A stretch of DNA of 46,782 bases from the NCBI RefSeq assembly GCF_014050225.1, contig NZ_JACFXV010000013.1:1-46782 (forward strand), given 5' to 3'. This document shows, piece by piece, positions 32,377 through 39,955 of the stretch (position 1 is its first letter; each line of letters begins with the position of its first letter). A model generated the notes under the pieces. The model did not search any database and was not told the origin of the DNA. It saw nothing but the letters and a program-made list of their open reading frames with translations. This stretch comes from Stappia albiluteola (lineage in GTDB: Bacteria > Pseudomonadota > Alphaproteobacteria > Rhizobiales > Stappiaceae). The position numbers and the translations under genes were made by a program.

Positions 32377-34107
32377 TCAGTCCGTAATCGCCGCGATATT
32401 CACGACATTGGCGTTGCTTGTCACGTCGACAAGCTGGTTGGTCGGTGCGATATCAACGTCGCAACCCGCGCCAGCTGCCTGACACAGCTTGGTCGGAGTC
32501 GATTCATCAACCGACGTTTTCACGTTTGCACCGAACGCCACGCGGAATGCCCCGGCGATCGCGGTGTTATCACCAAGGGTGGTGATGCTCAGGTAGGGTG
32601 CCTTGAAGGTCAGCACGCTGCCATCGTAGGAAAAATCAGACGGCAATGTCGCATCCTTCAAGCCCACATAAGCGGTCTCGGTGTCTTCCAGCAACGTGTT
32701 GTCGTTCTGGTCGTCCGCACCGAACGCGGCAGTCAAAACAACCGTGCGGCTGACGGAAGCGGATGTCGCATTCTGAGCGCCGCTCAACTGAACAACGATG
32801 GACAGGCTTCCGTCCGCGGCCGCATTGGCGGTAGCGGTGGCAGCACCTGCGCCATCGACCGCGAGCGTACCAGTCAATCCGCTCAGCAACTCAATCCCCT
32901 TGTTGTCCCAATCCGTACCGGTGCTGCTCACTTCATTAGTGATAGAAACGGCAATTGAGACGCCGCGAGCCGGCATGCTGAAGGCGGTCATGTCGCCCAC
33001 GAAGCCATCCGACAAGTCGGTCGCGATAGCGGCGCCCGCCGGGAATACGGACGCGGAAACGTCATTGTCCACCGTGGTCGATACGCCGGAGACGTATGTC
33101 ATGGAGATGGTCTTGGCGACATTGTTGACAACCAGATCACCAACGACGCCATCCGTCGCACCGTAGTCCACTGTGAAGGTCAGGTCGGATACGGTACCGC
33201 CGGCAATGGCTGTTACCTCGTCCTGATCCCACAACTGGTTGCCGTCAGCGTCAATCCAGGCCACGGGGAAGAAAGTGCCTTCAGGCACGTCGAGGAAGGT
33301 GACTTCCTTGACGCCGATTTCAGCGTTGTCCGTCTTGGAAACGAAGGCCACGGCACGAGAAACGACTGGGCGTTTGTCGAGTGCGGACCGGAACAAGCCG
33401 ACGCGGTAGGTGAAGTTACCCGCATTCGCTTTGTCGGTGTTAATGAAACCGGTTTCGTTCACGCCGATAACGACGTTCGGAATATCCGCACGGTCGATGT
33501 TTTGCGACATGGACGGAATGAACGTCGGCGTCGCGATCAGATCGCCCGTCGATTCGTCGACGCCGGTGCCATCCGATGGCAAGAAGAAGTTCAGGCTCGG
33601 AAGCGTCACCACGCCGTCCGAAACGGTCATGGGCTGGACGGGTGCGGCGGCGCCGATGCCGATCAGGTCAGCAATGTCTGCCGTACCGCCGACGCCGTCA
33701 CCATCGTCACCGAGGATCAGAACGGAACGGCCGAGCTCGTTCCCGAGAACGCCGAGACTCTCAAGATTGGTGTTCAGTGTCTTCGAGACGTTGCCGGCAT
33801 CGTCACCGATTGTGATGTTGCCGAAGGTAACCAGCATGGTCTTGTAGAGGCCGGCGGGCGGGTTCTTGATTGTCAGCGCTGTGCCAACCTTCTGCGTTGC
33901 GTTGAACAGGTCGATCGAACGGGTCGCGGCCTCACCGATACCGGCGGAAGGCTGATACACGACAAAGCGGTCTGCGGAACCGCCGTCCTTCATCAGTTCG
34001 ATCTTTTCAACCACCACATTGAATTGTGTGGCGTGCGCGGACACCGCCCCAAACATCGCAGCCGCACCGAAGACGGCAGCGTAAAGGCTCTTTGTAAACT
34101 TAGTCAT
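32377..34107 (-). CDS. Large exported protein with Ca-binding-like loops
   Basis: A 576-residue protein with a clear signal peptide (MTKFTKSLYAAVFGAAAMFGAVSAHA, cleavage near 26). The mature protein is Gly/Ala/Thr/Val-rich and low in Lys, typical of an all-beta surface protein. Two acidic loops, DDGDGVGGTADIAD near 130 and DADGNQLWDQDEV near 285, resemble dockerin or EF-hand-type calcium sites. Cys appear only near the C-terminus (LCQAAGAGCDVD), possibly one disulfide. There is no anchor or sorting motif. It is preceded by a 42-residue lipoprotein gene in the same transcript. Function unknown; matrix or adhesin roles are possible. Confidence 0.8.
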   Translation of the reverse strand: MTKFTKSLYAAVFGAAAMFGAVSAHATQFNVVVEKIELMKDGGSADRFVVYQPSAGIGEAATRSIDLFNATQKVGTALTIKNPPAGLYKTMLVTFGNITIGDDAGNVSKTLNTNLESLGVLGNELGRSVLILGDDGDGVGGTADIADLIGIGAAAPVQPMTVSDGVVTLPSLNFFLPSDGTGVDESTGDLIATPTFIPSMSQNIDRADIPNVVIGVNETGFINTDKANAGNFTYRVGLFRSALDKRPVVSRAVAFVSKTDNAEIGVKEVTFLDVPEGTFFPVAWIDADGNQLWDQDEVTAIAGGTVSDLTFTVDYGATDGVVGDLVVNNVAKTISMTYVSGVSTTVDNDVSASVFPAGAAIATDLSDGFVGDMTAFSMPARGVSIAVSITNEVSSTGTDWDNKGIELLSGLTGTLAVDGAGAATATANAAADGSLSIVVQLSGAQNATSASVSRTVVLTAAFGADDQNDNTLLEDTETAYVGLKDATLPSDFSYDGSVLTFKAPYLSITTLGDNTAIAGAFRVAFGANVKTSVDESTPTKLCQAAGAGCDVDIAPTNQLVDVTSNANVVNIAAITD

Positions 34108-34130
34108 CTTTAATGAACTCCCAAAATACT

Positions 34131-34259
34131 TCAGCCGTCGTTACCGATGGAAAAACTGGACGTCGAGCTACTGTTGTTGTTGTCGTCACAGGCGGAAAGC
34201 CCAACGGCAACAGTGCAAAGCGCCATTCCGACTACAAATTGGTATATTAATCGTGCCAT
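34131..34259 (-). CDS. Tiny lipoprotein upstream of exported protein
   Basis: A 42-residue product, MARLIYQFVVGMALCTVAVG then LSACDDNNNSSSTSSFSIGNDG. It has a full lipoprotein signal with lipobox LSAC, followed by only 19 residues rich in Asp, Asn and Ser. A GAAAGGACA ribosome-binding site precedes the ATG, and the next gene starts 23 bp after the stop. The short mature part may be a membrane-tethered partner of the large exported protein. It was found by reading the minus strand and is too short for most gene finders. Confidence 0.7.
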   Translation of the reverse strand: MARLIYQFVVGMALCTVAVGLSACDDNNNSSSTSSFSIGNDG

Positions 34260-34277
34260 TATTTGCTGTCCTTTCAA

Positions 34278-34293
34278 TTGTATTGCAATACAA
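34278..34293. promoter_or_regulatory. 16-bp perfect palindrome, operator between divergent genes
   Basis: TTGTATTGCAATACAA is a perfect palindrome in the AT-rich gap between the leftward lipoprotein (start 34259) and the rightward HTH gene (start 34355). Related half-words (CAATATTGCATAATAA) follow. It is the likely binding site of the adjacent HTH regulator, controlling both directions. Confidence 0.6.
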
Positions 34294-34354
34294 ATGAAAC
34301 AATATTGCATAATAATTTAAGCCTCTCAAAGCGTTCATTTTATGAACTAAATAA

Positions 34355-34612
34355 ATGGCAAGAAGTATTTTTAGAAATGTTTTGATTATAAAACGGTCTG
34401 AGATCCTAAAAGACCGCGCCGTCTTCGATGAGATAGAGAAAGAGCGCATAAAGATAGGCGCGACGGTCGCTGACCTTTGCGCCGAAGCAGGCATGTCGCG
34501 ACAGAACTACTATCGCTGGCGCCGGGGCACTGGAGGTATCATGCAAGAAACGAGGGAGGCTCTTACCTCGGCACTCAAGCGATTGCGCCGGGACAAAAAA
34601 TCGGGCAACTGA
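34355..34612 (+). CDS. Small HTH DNA-binding protein
   Basis: An 85-residue basic protein with one helix-turn-helix, GATVADLCAEAGMSRQNYYRWRRG (about 35-58), of the transposase-orfA/XRE-like type, flanked by charged helices. It is transcribed divergently from the lipoprotein and exported-protein operon, with a palindrome between, so it is probably their regulator and its own. There is no obvious ribosome-binding site before the ATG; an AT-rich leader is typical of foreign DNA here. A remnant of an IS3-type orfA is a less likely alternative because no insertion sequence follows. Confidence 0.7.
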   Translation: MARSIFRNVLIIKRSEILKDRAVFDEIEKERIKIGATVADLCAEAGMSRQNYYRWRRGTGGIMQETREALTSALKRLRRDKKSGN

Positions 34613-34745
34613 CCAGCGCATCGGAGAAAAACTCACTCCGATGAATCACCGAACACTCCGATCACACTGGGGCCGCCCAAGCGTAGCAAGAACAAAACAG
34701 GCCGGATTGCTCCAGCCCTCCGATAACGCGAAGCGACGGAATGCT

Positions 34746-35555
34746 CTACTCGGTCACCCGGATCGTAATCGGATCGTCGTAGAGGGTGAATCGTTCCTGG
34801 CCCGGATGCGTTGCCGTGAACACCACGGCTCGCGCAGGCGTGCCGCCGCTGCAAGCGCGGCTGACGCGGATGCCGACGCCGCCGTCCGACCAAAAGCCAT
34901 TAGAAAGCTGGGGTAATCCTTGGAGGACCTCTTCCCAGCCAGGCGGCTGCTCGCCGCACCGCCCGCGACTGCCGTGCACGACAACGGACTGGCCGACTTT
35001 GGCGATGACTAATTCATGTGCCTCGATACGCTGGCCGGTCATGTCGATGACCTGAGGACCTGCCTTCGAAAAAGCCGCGGCGTGTGTCTGGGGGCGGTCG
35101 AAGGTGCCCAACGCAAGAACGGACCCGCCCGCCCCCAAAAGCAGGAAAACGGCAGCGGCGAACAACCGTCGGCTGGTGCGGCCGCCGGATGCGGCGGTAG
35201 GGGCTGGGTCGGTCTCGGGTGTTGTCGCGGGCTGGCTCGCATCGCCATTGCCGTCGGCGGGCTTACGCCGCTGAGCTTCTTCATAGAGCCGGTTCCAGTG
35301 AGGCAACACCTCCGGCGCGTCTTCAATCCGAAGCATTAAGGTCAGTATTCGGAAGTTGCGGCGGCTGGGCGTGTGCAGTCCCTGCCGCCAGTTGTTCAGG
35401 CTCTTCAGGGAACTCTCGTAAGCGGTAGATGCCTTGTTCTTGGTGAGCGCGCAGTAGTCGCTGGCAAGCGTCGCATTATCGAGGTGGCCGCGCTCGATGC
35501 AAAGGGCATCGAACAGCCTGTGCCATTCTCCAAAACTGTCGAACGCGCCTGCCAT
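34746..35555 (-). CDS. Single-pass membrane protein with HTH-like N-terminus
   Basis: A 269-residue protein if started at MAGAFDSFGEWHRLF. The cytoplasmic N-terminal part (1-100) contains a helical DNA-binding-like region (LASDYCALTKNKASTAYESSLKSLNNWRQGLHTPSRRNFRIL) reminiscent of XRE-type HTHs. A Pro/Ala-rich linker follows, then one membrane helix (RRLFAAAVFLLLGAGGSVLAL, about 130-150) and a periplasmic domain of about 115 residues with Cys near GRCGEQPPGW and RACSGG. This layout suggests a membrane-bound one-component regulator that senses outside and binds DNA inside. The ligand and targets are unknown. Confidence 0.7.
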   Translation of the reverse strand: MAGAFDSFGEWHRLFDALCIERGHLDNATLASDYCALTKNKASTAYESSLKSLNNWRQGLHTPSRRNFRILTLMLRIEDAPEVLPHWNRLYEEAQRRKPADGNGDASQPATTPETDPAPTAASGGRTSRRLFAAAVFLLLGAGGSVLALGTFDRPQTHAAAFSKAGPQVIDMTGQRIEAHELVIAKVGQSVVVHGSRGRCGEQPPGWEEVLQGLPQLSNGFWSDGGVGIRVSRACSGGTPARAVVFTATHPGQERFTLYDDPITIRVTE

Positions 35556-35801
35556 ACCGCCCCCGGCCAATCCCTTCTTTCTTCAACTTCTACCCATCCT
35601 GTCGGAATCCGTCAACTTGTTGATAACGATCATGGATTCCGCCTGTTTTCCGGATTTTCCAACCCTTCCAACTTTGGACGTGACGCCACACGACCAGCCC
35701 TCTTAGGAAGGAAATCGGGGGGCTTGTCTAACAAGCCGCTTGTCGCGCGCGTGCCAGCACCGCACGCGCCTTGGATCATCCGTTCAAGGTGAGGAGTTGC
35801 C

Positions 35802-36125
35802 ATGAACACCACAGACAAAGTCGTTGTGCGGCCGGCAAGCCGTCGCGACGTTCTCCGGGCGCTCGGCGTGGCTGGGCTGGCCACGGTCGGCGGCACCATT
35901 GTCAGTCAACCTGCAATGGCGGACGTCAACATTCCCGCTACAGCGACGCAGAAGTGCGGAACCTGCCGTTTCTGGGGCGGCACCCGCTCGGTGTCCGAAG
36001 ACCGCAAGACCGTCATCGCTTCCGGCAAGGGCACCTGCAACAACCCCAAGAGCCCGGCTTACCAGAAGCAGACCCGGCCGGACCAAGGCGCTCCGGTTTG
36101 GGAACGCTGGGAAGCCCTTGGCTGA
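35802..36125 (+). CDS. Tat-exported small three-cysteine protein
   Basis: A 107-residue protein with a twin-arginine signal (SRRDVLRALGVAGLATVGGT, cleavage near AMA at 40), so it is exported folded. The mature part has CGTC at 52-55 and a third Cys at 79 (GTCNNPKSP), ending WERWEALG. The spacing recalls high-potential iron-sulfur proteins, but only three of the four ligand Cys are present, so a cluster is doubtful; a metal site is possible. The start has GAGGAGTTGCC upstream. It is followed by a frameshifted lipoprotein gene on the same strand. Confidence 0.75.
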   Translation: MNTTDKVVVRPASRRDVLRALGVAGLATVGGTIVSQPAMADVNIPATATQKCGTCRFWGGTRSVSEDRKTVIASGKGTCNNPKSPAYQKQTRPDQGAPVWERWEALG

Positions 36126-36135
36126 GGCGATCCGG

Positions 36136-36508
36136 ATGCGGAACTCTAATTCGTCCAAGGGTTGGCTGACCGCCGTTGCCTCTTCGGTTTCGCGGCCTGC
36201 CAGACGACGGCGGATCCTGCTGACCACCTCACGGCGGACCAAGTTCGCGCCACGTTCATCGGTCACGAATGGAAAGGAAGCAGCGCACATTCTTTTTCGC
36301 GGAGGACGGCACATGGCGTTACCGCGACGCGCAGACCGACGTGCATGGCACATACCGGATTGCAGACGATGGCGTCGTCTGCGCCACGAACGCGCCGGAC
36401 AGCCCACGCGCCGGTCTGAAGACATGCTACACGTTCTATCGGGACGGCAGCGGGTACCGCTACTGGCACGACCGCTCGGGCCGGTTCTTGCCCGCCTATC
36501 TCAGGTGA
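36136..36508 (+). pseudogene. Frameshifted lipoprotein gene
   Basis: Three consecutive reading frames join into one plausible lipoprotein. Frame 1 gives the start MRNSNSSKGWLTAVA. Frame 2 gives FGFAACQTTADPADHLTADQ and on to FIGHEWKG, with a lipobox-like FAAC. Frame 3 gives QRTFFFAEDGTWRYRD and runs to FLPAYLR at 36508. Both steps are in the same direction, each matching loss of one base, near 36175-36185 and 36265-36280. The third frame has the composition of a genuine periplasmic domain with two Cys. It is either a decayed gene or carries sequencing errors. It follows the Tat-exported protein by 10 bp, so the two were probably one operon. Confidence 0.6.
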
Positions 36509-36529
36509 ACGGGACCAGGAGACAACCCG

Positions 36530-36820
36530 ATGAACACAATCATGCGTAACGCACTTTCTGCTGCCGCATTTCGTTCCTTGAATTCGGTCGCGCTTCATGT
36601 TGATGCGTCATCGCTGTATTCTCCTGATATCTTACGATTGAAAGGACAACGAAAGCGCCGACACACCAAATTGATTACCAGTCGCCGAAATCATCGTCGC
36701 CGCCGGAGCATCTGTAACAATTGCAATTGTAACAGTCGAGAGGAGTTCCTCCGCAAGCGCATAGCGTATTGCAGTTGGAACACGCCGGAGCCGACGACGG
36801 TGGGCTGGATGTACAGTTGA
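36530..36820 (+). pseudogene. Possible 5' remnant of an exported-protein gene
   Basis: An ATG at 36530 with a good AGGAGA ribosome-binding site begins MNTIMRNALSAAAFRS, a plausible signal start, but the frame soon turns into Arg-rich, unlikely sequence antisense to the 36675-37625 gene. This looks like the truncated start of a third gene of the 35802 operon, cut where the fibrous-protein cassette begins. Evidence is limited to start context and composition. Confidence 0.25.
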
Positions 36821-37625
36821 CGCTCGACCCGTTAGACGTACACCACTTGCCATTCTGCAAAGTTCCCACTTGGGGATCACTCTCTGATGTCAGGCCCTGG
36901 TCGGCAATGCAGGTCCAGGCACTGCCATTCCAATACAGCTTCTGGCTGCCCGGACAGGCCGGCGGGTTGGAATAAGCTGACGAGGCTGGCACCGTTGCAT
37001 CGCAAATCACCTGCGAACCGTTGGAACGGCAAAGCTTACCGTTGATCAGAGTGCCCACCTGCGGGTCGGTCTCAGTGGTGGCGGCGGTGGCACCCAGCGC
37101 GTCGTTGACGCAGGTCCACGCGGTGCCGTTCCACTGGATTTTGTTGTCACCGGTACAGGTGGGGATGTTGCCCACGTTGCCGCTGCCCACATACAGTTGG
37201 CCCGCGGTCACGCGGTTGGTCACGTCCACGTTGCCCGATGGGACGCTCAGACCGTTATTGACAGTCGCGCCGTTGTTCAGCGTCGTCGCACCGTTGACCG
37301 TGGCACCGCCGCTGTTGACGGTCAGGCCATTATTGACTGTGGCACCGTTGCCGACGGTCAGTTGCTGGTCGACACCCAGATTGCCGGTGAAGGTGAAGTT
37401 GGCGACACAGCCCTGCGCGTTGGCACCCGCATGGGTAGGGGCATAAATCATGCCCGCCGCCGTACACGCGTTCATTCGGTCGTTTTCGCTCTGGAGGGAA
37501 GTAATCTGCGCGTTCTGCTTGGCGCCCTCAGCGCCACCGCGGCTTGAAGTTGAAAAGAACTTCGATTGCGCATATGCAGCATTTTGAAGCAGCAACATAC
37601 ATAAACCAATAACGATAAATCTCAT
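36675..37625 (-). CDS. Exported repeat protein with beta-solenoid-like and Cys-rich parts
   Basis: A 316-residue protein with a signal peptide (MRFIVIGLCMLLLQNAAYAQ). Residues about 85-135 are a short-period repeat (NGATVNNGLTVNSGGATVN and on), like beta-solenoid stalks of trimeric adhesins and tail fibres. A duplicated module follows: WNGTAWTC then ETDPQVGTLINGKLCRSNGS, and again WNGSAWTC then ESDPQVGTLQNGKWCTSNGS. The C-terminus is very Cys-rich (CSNCNTLCACGGTPLDCYNC) and ends acidic. It is divergent from the collagen-like genes across an AT-rich region, so probably shares control with them. A surface fibre or pilus-tip-like role is inferred. Confidence 0.75.
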   Translation of the reverse strand: MRFIVIGLCMLLLQNAAYAQSKFFSTSSRGGAEGAKQNAQITSLQSENDRMNACTAAGMIYAPTHAGANAQGCVANFTFTGNLGVDQQLTVGNGATVNNGLTVNSGGATVNGATTLNNGATVNNGLSVPSGNVDVTNRVTAGQLYVGSGNVGNIPTCTGDNKIQWNGTAWTCVNDALGATAATTETDPQVGTLINGKLCRSNGSQVICDATVPASSAYSNPPACPGSQKLYWNGSAWTCIADQGLTSESDPQVGTLQNGKWCTSNGSSVNCTSSPPSSAPACSNCNTLCACGGTPLDCYNCNCYRCSGGDDDFGDW

Positions 37626-37739
37626 AATAAGATCCTCTACGTCACACTAGACCATGTTTTGTAAATTGTACGACTTATTGTAACGTTATTTTTATGGTCA
37701 AATGCTAAAATTATAAATGAAAACAAAACTGACTAATAT

Positions 37740-37761
37740 CACTCATTATTTTACATGAGTG
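37740..37761. promoter_or_regulatory. Inverted repeat in divergent promoter of fibrous cassette
   Basis: CACTCAT-N8-ATGAGTG is a perfect 7-bp inverted repeat in the 239-bp, very AT-rich gap between the leftward repeat-protein gene (start 37625) and the rightward collagen-like genes (start 37865). It is a likely operator controlling both. Confidence 0.5.
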
Positions 37762-37864
37762 TTGAATAATAATTCACAAAACCGTTAGTCTACAGAAATT
37801 AAATTGCAAAACATGTTTCATTCAAATAATGTGATTATTATGGAAATTTTCCCGAGTTTTATTC

Positions 37865-38227
37865 ATGGCTAATATTATATATTTCATATATGCCGTGATT
37901 TTATATTTCTGCTGTACGCCTGGCATGGCCATGGCACAGACTTTTGGTGCGACCGGCTCTGTTCAGCAATGCCAGCAGAGCGTCGCTGCGATCGAACGCG
38001 AGCTAACCACCGTTCGCAACTTGCAGAATGCTCTACGAGAAAAGCGAGCCGAGATTGCGGTCAGGCTGGCACCGTTCGAGAAATGTCAGGAACAGACGAA
38101 GCTATACGTTCCTGGACACGCGCTTGCGGACGGGAATGGCTGTCTCGACCCGCAGTCCTTGACGGGGTTAAAAGGCGCAACAGGACCGAAGGGACAGAGT
38201 GGGAGGGACATCGTATGCTTCCAATAA
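37865..38227 (+). CDS. Exported collagen-like protein 1
   Basis: A 120-residue protein: signal peptide (to about 24, MAMAQ), a helical or coiled-coil section with two Cys (QQCQQSVAAIERELTTVRNLQ, FEKCQEQ), a Cys in NGCLDP, then five Gly-X-Y-type triplets GLKGATGPKGQSGRD and a terminal Cys. It is clearly paralogous to the next gene product in Cys spacing and the C-terminal collagen-like stretch. Short Gly-X-Y runs with flanking coiled coil can drive trimer formation. No strong ribosome-binding site is seen before ATG 37865. It overlaps the next gene by 13 bp. Probably secreted to the periplasm or surface; function unknown. Confidence 0.75.
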   Translation: MANIIYFIYAVILYFCCTPGMAMAQTFGATGSVQQCQQSVAAIERELTTVRNLQNALREKRAEIAVRLAPFEKCQEQTKLYVPGHALADGNGCLDPQSLTGLKGATGPKGQSGRDIVCFQ

Positions 38228-38571
38228 GGCTAGCTTTTGCAGTCCTATCGACTCTCTACATGGTAGAATGGGCACGCGCCCAAGTCGGCTTGACGCTGAC
38301 GGGGCGGAATGGCGTGTGTGCGTCAGAGGCACAACAGTCGGCCAACTTGGCTCGACAAGAGGTCGTGTTGCTACGCGCGCAAAGCGACCAGGCCGAACAA
38401 CTTCTCGATGACATTGCGAGTATGGAGAAATGTGCGGCGCGCCAGATGGTTTGGGTTGCAGGAGATCCCAGGCACGACCCAGACGGTTGCATTTCAGTCG
38501 AGGCATTTCGCGGAGACCCGGGCGATTCTGGCCCGCAAGGACAACAAGGGAAGGATGCGACCTGCCCATGA
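38215..38571 (+). CDS. Exported collagen-like protein 2
   Basis: A 118-residue paralogue of the previous protein: signal peptide (MLPIRLAFAVLSTLYMVEWARAQ), coiled-coil segment (SANLARQEVVLLRAQSDQAEQLLDDIASMEKC), Cys in DPDGCIS, then GDPGDSGPQGQQGKD and a terminal Cys. The ATG at 38215 has GGGAGGG upstream and overlaps the first gene; its stop overlaps the next start (ATGA at 38568-38571). The conserved order of coiled coil, Cys, Gly-X-Y triplets and Cys suggests disulfide-linked trimers. The longer frame from 37969 is rejected because it lies in the wrong frame of gene 1. Confidence 0.75.
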   Translation: MLPIRLAFAVLSTLYMVEWARAQVGLTLTGRNGVCASEAQQSANLARQEVVLLRAQSDQAEQLLDDIASMEKCAARQMVWVAGDPRHDPDGCISVEAFRGDPGDSGPQGQQGKDATCP

Positions 38572-39530
38572 AAATCACCCGGTACCTAACCTCAAATATT
38601 CTTCTTGCTTCTAGTTTCCTTTTCAGCGTTCCGGCGCTGGCGCAGAAGCTCAACCGGACAGGCGGAAACGCCGGTGGCAGCGCATGCCTGTGCCTGAAGG
38701 CGGTGCGGGAGAGTGTAACGACGAGTTGGGGGCAAACGCAGGCAGAAATCGACGCATTGAAAGATACCCACGCGGCAGACATGAGCACGTGCAGCCGTAG
38801 TGGTGGCGTATTCGTGGGCGGTACAACATGTCAAACGGTCGCCTCACTACGCGGGCCGAAGGGACCCGTCGGCGACAAGGGGCCATCTGGTGCGGACGGA
38901 CAGATAAGCTGGTTCTCACTGCTTAGTGGCGGCGGCGGCGGTGGCGACGGCGGACATGGCGTAGACGTGAACGGTGATGGCATCGGCGACTTTCCGTCCC
39001 AAGCTCAGGCGCAGGCCGCAGGCTATAGTAAAGGATCCGATGTAGGTAACTGCGACAGCTGCGGCAGTTTTGGCGGCAGTTTTGGTGGATTTGGTGGTCT
39101 GTTTGGCGGTGGGGGCGGTGACGGTGGTGGAGGGCGTGTGGTTTGCGGCGAGCTATACCGTCAGGGCTACCTCTCGCGTGAAATTTACGCAGCCAACCTG
39201 TGCCACTACAAGCTCCATGCAAGACCCGAGGCGGCGCGGGCCTACCATGCCTGGGCCAAACCGTATGTACGCTTGATGCGTCGGTCACAGCTGGCGACGG
39301 CGCTGATACGCCCGCTGGCCACGGTCTGGTCCTATCAAATGGCTTATGAAATGGGGGTTGCTGTCCGCGCACCTCGTTTTGGCTGGACTATTACTCGCGT
39401 GCTGATAGCGCTGCACACCTTGGTCGGCAGGTATCTCATATCACCGAAAAGCACACCAGCAACAGCCTCTGGGCGGCCTTTGTCTGGTGCAATAAGCCTG
39501 GTGCCGTCGGACTTCTTCAAAGTATCTTAA
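38568..39530 (+). CDS. Exported collagen-like, Gly-rich protein 3 with conserved C-terminal domain
   Basis: A 320-residue protein. Signal peptide to about ALAQ (26); a Cys-containing coiled-coil section like that of its two neighbours; a collagen-like stretch GPKGPVGDKGPSGADG near 105-120; a Gly-rich acidic region (GGGGGGDGGHGVDVNGDGIGD) with a calcium-site-like DVNGDGIGD; a second Gly-rich run; and a C-terminal helical region from VCGELYRQGYLSREIYAANL through AWAKPYVRLMRRS. The last part looks like a conserved C-terminal domain that begins with a Cys, possibly for anchoring or sorting. It is coupled to gene 2 by an ATGA overlap. Probably the largest structural component of the cassette. Confidence 0.75.
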   Translation: MKITRYLTSNILLASSFLFSVPALAQKLNRTGGNAGGSACLCLKAVRESVTTSWGQTQAEIDALKDTHAADMSTCSRSGGVFVGGTTCQTVASLRGPKGPVGDKGPSGADGQISWFSLLSGGGGGGDGGHGVDVNGDGIGDFPSQAQAQAAGYSKGSDVGNCDSCGSFGGSFGGFGGLFGGGGGDGGGGRVVCGELYRQGYLSREIYAANLCHYKLHARPEAARAYHAWAKPYVRLMRRSQLATALIRPLATVWSYQMAYEMGVAVRAPRFGWTITRVLIALHTLVGRYLISPKSTPATASGRPLSGAISLVPSDFFKVS

Positions 39531-39542
39531 AAGGGGTGCCCA

Positions 39543-39941
39543 GTGGTGCAAATACTGAAGAAGATTCTTATCATCAACATTACGTTTTGGGTATTCGCGC
39601 CCAGTGACCTCTACGCTCAAGGAATCAACGCGCAGGCAACCGCTGCAGCCTTTAACGCGCTGACGAACCGCATGAAGTCCCTCGAGGACCGAATGGAGTC
39701 TCTTGAAGACGGCTGGAACAAACTGCTAAATGTGGCGGTTGTCGGGTTTCGCGGCCAGCAGTGCCCGGCCGGATGGAACCCGATTTCAAACGGCGAAGCT
39801 TTGCTTATGACGGATGCGAGAGGTGGCGGCGCTGCCGTTCGTCTCACCGGCGCCAAGTATGAAGCGTTGACCGCCCAATCAGTCGCAGATGGCCTAGCGG
39901 TTAAGAAGATCCTCTTTTGCGTCCGCTCGACAACACGATAA
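39543..39941 (+). CDS. Exported coiled-coil protein, last gene of fibrous cassette
   Basis: A 132-residue protein, GTG start (39543, or 39546) after AAAAGGGG. Signal peptide MVQILKKILIINITFWVFAPSDLYAQ; a heptad coiled coil (LTNRMKSLEDRMESLEDGWNKLLN); then a compact C-terminal domain with two Cys (QQCPAGWNPIS, ILFCVRS). The CPAGWNPIS segment recalls tail-collar-type fibre tips. It follows gene 3 by 12 bp, so it belongs to the same transcript. There is no membrane anchor beyond the signal. A tip or cap of an extracellular fibre is a reasonable but unproven reading. Confidence 0.72.
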   Translation: MVQILKKILIINITFWVFAPSDLYAQGINAQATAAAFNALTNRMKSLEDRMESLEDGWNKLLNVAVVGFRGQQCPAGWNPISNGEALLMTDARGGGAAVRLTGAKYEALTAQSVADGLAVKKILFCVRSTTR

Positions 39942-39955
39942 GCGGGTTAGGCCGC

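Noticed and set aside
34355-34612. Insertion-sequence orfA
   Set aside because: No orfB, no terminal inverted repeats and a palindromic operator nearby favour a stand-alone regulator.
35802-36125. High-potential iron-sulfur protein
   Set aside because: Only three Cys are present in the mature part, whereas the family needs four cluster ligands.
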